Below are positions 59,341 through 64,000 of a stretch of 64,000 nt of DNA, piece by piece (position 1 is the first letter of the stretch; each line of letters begins with the position of its first letter). A program made the position numbers and the translations under genes. The notes under the pieces are model-generated. The model made no database searches. It saw only the letters and a program-made list of their open reading frames with translations, and was not told the DNA's origin. Origin of the DNA: Sediminibacterium sp. UBA657 (lineage in GTDB: Bacteria > Bacteroidota > Bacteroidia > Chitinophagales > Chitinophagaceae); NCBI GenBank assembly GCA_002299885.1, contig DBOB01000031.1, positions 1 through 64,000 on the forward strand, written 5' to 3'.

Positions 59341-59378
59341 CATTACCTACTAACCTTAAAAAAACACTTTTACATAGA

Positions 59379-60392
59379 CTATTGTGCAGCAGCGGCTTCT
59401 ACTTTTGCTGCTATTTTAGCTCTAATTTTAGCTTCGATTTCATTTGCCATTTCAGGATTATCGTGAAGAATTGTTTTAACTGAATCACGTCCTTGGCCTA
59501 ATTTATTTCCTTCATAACTAAACCAGCTTCCGCTTTTATTAATTATTTCTAACTCAACACCCATATCTATAATTTCTCCAATTTTACTTATTCCTTCTCC
59601 AAAAATAATTTCAAATTCTGCGGCTCTAAATGGAGGGGCTACTTTATTTTTAACCACTTTTACTTTAACCCTGTTTCCTATAGCTTCATCACCATCTTTA
59701 ATTTGTGCCATTCTTCTAATATCTAATCTTACAGAAGCATAGAATTTTAAAGCATTACCACCAGTTGTTGTTTCGGGATTACCAAACATCACACCAATTT
59801 TTTCACGTAACTGATTGATAAAAATACAAACCGTCCCTGTTTTATTAATTGTTGCAGTTAATTTCCTTAATGCTTGTGACATTAATCTTGCATGTAATCC
59901 CATTTTTGAATCACCCATTTCACCTTCTAATTCACTCTTAGGAACCAATGCGGCAACAGAATCAATTACCACTACATCAATTGCTCCTGATAAAATCAAA
60001 CGATCTGCGATTTCTAAAGCTTGCTCACCATAATCTGGTTGAGAAACTAATAGATTATCCACATCAACACCTAGGCGTTTAGCATAAGCACTATCAAATG
60101 CATGTTCTGCATCGATAATTGCACACATACCGCCTTTCTTTTGTGCTTCTGCAATTACATGGATAGCCACAGTCGTTTTACCAGAAGATTCAGGTCCATA
60201 TATTTCAATAATTCTTCCTTTTGGTAAACCACCTATTCCTAACGCAGTGTCTAAACCAATTGATCCTGTAGAAATAACTTCTTGAGGCTCTTGACTGCGC
60301 TCATTCATCATCATTACACTTCCTTTGCCATAATCTTTATCGATTTTATCGATTGTTAACTTAAGGGCTTTTAATTTTTCTGCGTTACTCAT
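59379..60392 (-). CDS. recA: Recombinase A
   Basis: RecA forms the strand-exchange filament and triggers the SOS response. The 337-residue chain has Walker A GPESSGKTT (about 67-75), DAEHAFD, VSQPDYGEQALEIAD and Walker B VVIDSVAALVP. Loop L1 (EGEMGDSKMGLHARLMSQAL), FINQLREKIGVMFGNPETTTGG (loop L2 region) and RAAEFEI follow. The C-terminal tail is short and Ala-rich rather than acidic. A TATCTTCA box lies about 40 nt upstream. A strong terminator follows the gene. Confidence 0.98.
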   Translation of the reverse strand: MSNAEKLKALKLTIDKIDKDYGKGSVMMMNERSQEPQEVISTGSIGLDTALGIGGLPKGRIIEIYGPESSGKTTVAIHVIAEAQKKGGMCAIIDAEHAFDSAYAKRLGVDVDNLLVSQPDYGEQALEIADRLILSGAIDVVVIDSVAALVPKSELEGEMGDSKMGLHARLMSQALRKLTATINKTGTVCIFINQLREKIGVMFGNPETTTGGNALKFYASVRLDIRRMAQIKDGDEAIGNRVKVKVVKNKVAPPFRAAEFEIIFGEGISKIGEIIDMGVELEIINKSGSWFSYEGNKLGQGRDSVKTILHDNPEMANEIEAKIRAKIAAKVEAAAAQ

Positions 60393-61133
60393 AGCTTGTC
60401 GTTTTATGTTTTCGTTTAAATAGAATGTGAAGATAGGGATAAAATGTGAATAAACTAAAATATTTAGTATTATTTTACTAATTTGATTAGTTATTTTTTA
60501 AAATCTTCCTTAAATTTAATATAAAACATTGATTTTTAATTATTTATAATATTTTTTAATTTAGTAATAAATTTAGTATTTATTGCTAAATCTTTTTAAA
60601 GTATTTATCTTCTGGTTTAAATAGGTGTTTCATAGTATCGAATAAAAGTAGTTTATTTTTAAATAATCATTCAAAAAGCAAATGTGTATTACTGCCGTAG
60701 TATTCTTTTATAATACATTTATATAAATCAACTAATACTATTACGGCTGTTAATATCTTAATAACTAAGTTATACACGTCTAAATTAATTTTTTTACAGC
60801 TTATTTAGTACAATTTAAGGCTTTCGAATCCCTATATTATAACTCTTATATTTTTTTTAATGCATATATAATTTTTAAAGTTTTTTCAATAAACACAGTT
60901 TATCCACTGTTAATTAACGGGTATAAGTTGACCTAAATTTTTACTAAAAACTTCTTATTTATAATACCAAATCTGGTTATTCCATTTTTATACCCAATTT
61001 TTTATTCAAAAATGGTGCTTATCCACTGTTTTTTTATTTATCCACTTAGCCTTTGTGTATTTTATTAAGGATTCAAATGAATTTCGTTCATATAATATAC
61101 TAAATTTGCTGCCTATATAATTATAAGATACAT
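60393..61133. other. oriC: Long AT-rich intergenic region; candidate replication origin
   Basis: This 741-base gap has no gene and is by far the longest in the window. It holds three copies of TTATCCACT (60900-60908, 61019-61027, 61038-61046) and one TTATACACG (60770-60778), all on the plus strand. Each is one mismatch from the DnaA box TTATNCACA. Long runs of A/T (for example 60481-60600 and 60840-60890) could serve as an unwinding element. An inverted repeat GCCGTA/TACGGC with GTATT/AATAC spans 60694-60747. Genes diverge on both sides. It is a candidate oriC by layout; no dnaA gene is present, which is not required in this phylum. Confidence 0.45.
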
Positions 61134-63212
61134 ATGTCTATTATTCAGAACATTCGTGATAAAGGTGCTTGGATCATCTTTACAATTATCGTAATCGCAT
61201 TGGTTGCCTTTGTATTACAAGATGGAATCGGTAAACAAGGAAATACAACTGTTACAGATCTTGGAACAGTAAATGGTGTAAGTATTAATAAAATCAATTT
61301 CGAAGAGAAATTAGAAATGCAAGTACAAAACTATGCATCTCAAGGCGTTAAGCGTGAACAATTAATTGGTTTCTTGTGGAATCAAGAAATTGATCGTATT
61401 TTATATATTAAAGAAGAAAAAGCTTTAGGAATCACAGTTGGTAATAAAGAAATTACTGATGTTTTGTTTGGTACAGAATCTCCATTTAGACAAGAATTTA
61501 CAGATCCTAATACTGGAGAATTTAGAGTGAACGATGCTAAACAAGCGATTGCGCAAGTGAAAAAAAGCAAGAATCAAGAACAAATTAATCAAATCGAAAA
61601 GATGTATATCGAGCCATCTATCGAAAATAGATTAAGAAATAAATACCAAGCACTTATTGTAAAAGGAGTTCAGCTTCCATCATGGATGGTTCAAAAACAA
61701 TACAACGAATCAAATAGTATTGCAAGTATTGATATTGTAGGAATTCCTTATGCTAGTATTTCTGATAGTTCAATTAAAGTGACAGATGATGAAGTTGCTA
61801 GCTATATTAAAGAAAACGCAGCAGCTTTCCAGGTTGAAGAAGCTTCAAAGACAATTAATTTTGTTGGCTTTTCTGCAGCACCTACTAGCGCTGACTCTGC
61901 GAGTGTTTTAAATACAGTTACAGCATTAAAAGCAGATTTCCAAGCTGCGCCAGATGCTGCTGCTTTTTTAAATAAAGCGGGCTCTGATTTACCTTTTTAT
62001 AATAGTTATATAAGCGGAAAGTCTTTACAGGTGCCAAATAAAGAAGCCATTTTAGCTGCTGGAGTTGGAAACGCTTATGGTCCTTATGTAGATGGTAAAA
62101 ACTATACGATAGCAAAGGTGATTGGCGTTAAACAATGGCCAGACAGCGCAAGTGTAAGACATATATTAATAGCTACTGCTGGACAAAATGGACAAATTAT
62201 TCGTGACGATAGTGCCGCTAAGAAATTAATTGATAGCATCAAGACTGCAATAGCTGGTGGCGTTTCTTTTGATGAAATGGTTTTAAAATATTCAGATGAT
62301 GCGGGCAGCAAAGAAAAGGGCGGTAAATATGAAATGTTCCCTCAAGCACAAATGGTAGGCCCTTTTAATGATTTTTCTTTTGATAATACCGTTGGCTCAA
62401 AGGGTGTGGTAAAAACGGATTTTGGATACCATTATATAGAAGTATTAAAACAAACTCCAAGAAGCCCTGCTTATAAAATTGCTTATTTATCTAAAACAAT
62501 TCTACCTAGTAGCGAAACTATTGGTGTAGCGTCTGCAGCAGCTGCTGCTTTTGCAAGTGCTAGTAAAGATATTAAGTCGTTCAACCAAGAGGCTGTTAAA
62601 TTAAATAAACAAACCTTCCCAGCTGCTGGAATCAAGTCAATGGATTATGAAATTCCAGGACTTGGAGAATCTAGAACCCTTGTTCGTTGGATTTATGAAA
62701 ATGATATAAACACAGTATCAGAACCTACAGAAATTGGTGATAGTTATTATGTTGCTATCATTACTGGTGAAGAAAAGACGGGTCTAGCATCTGTTGCTTC
62801 TGCAAAACCACAAGTAGAAGGAATTTTAAGAGATCAAAAGAAAGCAATTCAGATCAAACAAAATTTCAAAGGAAGCACGATGGAAGCAATCGCTGCGAGC
62901 GCAAAAACAATTATTCAGCCAGCAGATAGTATCAATTTCAATTATTCTTTAATACCTGGTATTGGTAATGAACCAAAGATAGTAGGTGCTGCTTTTAATA
63001 AAGCGCTCTTAAACAAACCTAGCGCTCCAATTGCTGGAAATGCTGGTGTTTTTGTAATTAGTGTGAAATCACAAGGCGCAAAAGCGACGACCCAAGATAT
63101 AGCAAGCTTTGAAGCAGACTTACTTAATAGAACAAGATCGGTGGTCTATAGAACGAATATTGGCCTTAAGAAAGTGGCAAAGATTAAAGACAACCGAATG
63201 AAGGTTTATTAG
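61134..63212 (+). CDS. PpiD-like peptidyl-prolyl isomerase/chaperone
   Basis: This 692-residue protein has one N-terminal membrane anchor (about 12-29), a SurA/PpiD-like N-terminal chaperone region (about 40-230), and a parvulin domain. The parvulin domain (about 340-450) has VRHILIATAG and FDEMVLKYSDDAGSKEKGGK, then a C-terminal helical part. The PpiD type helps newly exported proteins fold at the periplasmic face of the inner membrane. It directly follows the candidate oriC region, and a terminator closes the gene. Confidence 0.93.
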   Translation: MSIIQNIRDKGAWIIFTIIVIALVAFVLQDGIGKQGNTTVTDLGTVNGVSINKINFEEKLEMQVQNYASQGVKREQLIGFLWNQEIDRILYIKEEKALGITVGNKEITDVLFGTESPFRQEFTDPNTGEFRVNDAKQAIAQVKKSKNQEQINQIEKMYIEPSIENRLRNKYQALIVKGVQLPSWMVQKQYNESNSIASIDIVGIPYASISDSSIKVTDDEVASYIKENAAAFQVEEASKTINFVGFSAAPTSADSASVLNTVTALKADFQAAPDAAAFLNKAGSDLPFYNSYISGKSLQVPNKEAILAAGVGNAYGPYVDGKNYTIAKVIGVKQWPDSASVRHILIATAGQNGQIIRDDSAAKKLIDSIKTAIAGGVSFDEMVLKYSDDAGSKEKGGKYEMFPQAQMVGPFNDFSFDNTVGSKGVVKTDFGYHYIEVLKQTPRSPAYKIAYLSKTILPSSETIGVASAAAAAFASASKDIKSFNQEAVKLNKQTFPAAGIKSMDYEIPGLGESRTLVRWIYENDINTVSEPTEIGDSYYVAIITGEEKTGLASVASAKPQVEGILRDQKKAIQIKQNFKGSTMEAIAASAKTIIQPADSINFNYSLIPGIGNEPKIVGAAFNKALLNKPSAPIAGNAGVFVISVKSQGAKATTQDIASFEADLLNRTRSVVYRTNIGLKKVAKIKDNRMKVY

Positions 63213-63230
63213 TCTTAAATAAATTTTTAG

Positions 63231-63257
63231 AAACCCCCGAATTTTCGGGGGTTTTTT
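63231..63257 (+). terminator. Intrinsic terminator of the PpiD-like gene
   Basis: CCCCCGAA/TTCGGGGG with a 2-nt loop, extended by AAA/TTT, is followed by a T-run, 18 bp after the stop. Confidence 0.95.
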
Positions 63258-63316
63258 ATTCGCTTTTCGAAACAAGAATTTGTAGGGGTTTCTAAAAAAC
63301 AATTTAATTTTACATC

Positions 63317-63823
63317 ATGTCAGAGCCCTTTATCAACAAAGTAGCAGAGAGCGGTTTAATTAGCTTAGACCTTGCGCAATATATTCCAAATAACGAAATA
63401 GTTGTTTTTGATATAAAGCCCTACTTGTTTATGGAACTAATTCTTAAAGAGAAAGATTTTCGCGCAAGTTTATCTTCAATAGACTGGACACAATTTGAAA
63501 ATAAGATTGTAGGTATTTTTTGTAGTACAGATGCGATTATTCCAATGTGGGCGAACATGTTGATTGTTGCTAATCTTTCTCCTTTTGCAAAAGCTATTTA
63601 TTTTGGTGATGAAAATAAAACAAGAGAGTTGGTTTTATTAGAGGAGATACAAAAGATTGATGCCAATACATTTATTGATCAACGTGTTGTTGTAAAAGGC
63701 TGTGGTGATACACCTATTGGAGAATCTGCGTTTATTGCGATTACGCAAAAGCTTCGACCAGTTGTAAAAAGCATTATGTATGGGGAACCCTGCTCAACTG
63801 TGCCTGTTTATAAAAAGAAATAA
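63317..63823 (+). CDS. DUF2480 family protein
   Basis: This 168-residue cytoplasmic protein belongs to the Bacteroidota family DUF2480. It is recognised from KVAESGLISLDLAQYIP, VVFDIKPYLFMELILKEKDF and AIIPMWANMLIV. The function is unknown. KGCGDTPIGESAFIAIT is a conserved C-terminal block. It is a single gene after a terminator, with a TAATTTTA box just before its ATG. Length agrees with the family. Confidence 0.9.
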   Translation: MSEPFINKVAESGLISLDLAQYIPNNEIVVFDIKPYLFMELILKEKDFRASLSSIDWTQFENKIVGIFCSTDAIIPMWANMLIVANLSPFAKAIYFGDENKTRELVLLEEIQKIDANTFIDQRVVVKGCGDTPIGESAFIAITQKLRPVVKSIMYGEPCSTVPVYKKK

Positions 63824-63881
63824 TTAAATATTTTTTTATAATGCTTTTTTAATTTTTCTTCTTTTCATCTGCCTTCACAAA

Positions 63882-64000
63882 CTATCCTTTAAAATAATTA
63901 TTTCTTTCAATTTCTAGTCTTACTTGTTCCGGCACTAGATAACGAATTGTTATACCATCTTTACAATTATTGCGTATAAGCGTTGCGGATAATTCTAACA
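63882..64000 (-). CDS. nadD: Nicotinate-nucleotide adenylyltransferase, 3' part only
   Basis: The last 39 codons of a minus-strand gene run off the right edge and end at TAG (63882-63884). The translation shows LSATLIRNNCKDG and IRYLVPEQV, followed by a helix ending NYFKG. This matches the NadD C-terminus, where the (I/L)SAT-x-IR motif binds ATP and R-Y-L-x-P closes the fold. NadD adenylates nicotinate mononucleotide in NAD synthesis. The 5' part and its neighbours are outside the window. Confidence 0.85.
   Translation of the reverse strand, partial: LELSATLIRNNCKDGITIRYLVPEQVRLEIERNNYFKG

Noticed and set aside
1..64000. CRISPR array, insertion sequence, integron or prophage
   Set aside because: No regularly spaced repeats, transposase, integrase or phage structural genes were found in the window.

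Overview
The window is AT-rich chromosomal DNA from a member of the Bacteroidota, most likely of the Chitinophagaceae/Sphingobacteriia side. The reasons are the lineage-typical families (DUF4290, DUF2480, DUF5690, two bacterial GH3 proteins, a TlpA-like thioredoxin protein, an OmpA lipoprotein), the near absence of Shine-Dalgarno sequences, and repeated matches to the Bacteroidota -7 promoter element TAnnTTTG just before start codons. No rRNA, tRNA, insertion sequence, prophage or CRISPR array was found. It reads as a stable housekeeping segment with 65 genes, two of them cut by the window edges (rplM at the left, nadD at the right).

Layout. 1-9 kb: rplM end, amidohydrolase, pheS-recO, DUF4290, a GDPD-like exported protein, two exported proteins facing an HxlR regulator, and an S10 peptidase. 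9-14 kb: gmk, an SDR, an exported M20 hydrolase, lysS, and an RluE-type pseudouridine synthase behind a structured leader. 14.6-26 kb: an LpxD-like acyltransferase, an SDR, SCO/MerC, cysS, the rlmD-rhomboid-rhomboid-EEP operon, a thioredoxin protein and metF. 26-38 kb: lptB-GH3-YgjV-fabG, adk, msrB, a DUF5690 transporter, a glycosyltransferase-mnmH-acyltransferase run, an OmpA lipoprotein and a UvrD/PcrA helicase. 38-48 kb: an Nfu protein, a KdnB-like dehydrogenase, a sugar porter, kdsB, a fatty acid hydroxylase, dnaN, recX, an omega-amidase, nagA and suhB-thiL. 48-60 kb: a second GH3 with a LysE exporter, mtgA, the uvrB-pnuC-NR kinase operon, an M28 peptidase, mgsA, an acyltransferase and recA. 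60.4-61.1 kb is a long AT-rich gap with DnaA-box-like sites. It is followed by a PpiD-like chaperone, DUF2480 and the nadD end.

Themes. Envelope and lipid A/LPS biogenesis recurs (LpxD-like, LptB, KdsB, KdnB-like, two PlsC-type acyltransferases, MtgA, OmpA, PpiD). DNA replication and repair is also well represented (dnaN, recA, recX, recO, uvrB, UvrD). NAD supply appears as pnuC plus a ribosylnicotinamide kinase, and separately nadD. The best candidates for a second look are the possible replication origin at 60.4-61.1 kb, the 5' attenuator or small RNA before rluE, the catalytically dead rhomboid beside an active one, the possible Kdo8N pathway, and the recA terminator that contains the next gene's start codon. 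No wholly new multi-gene system was evident.
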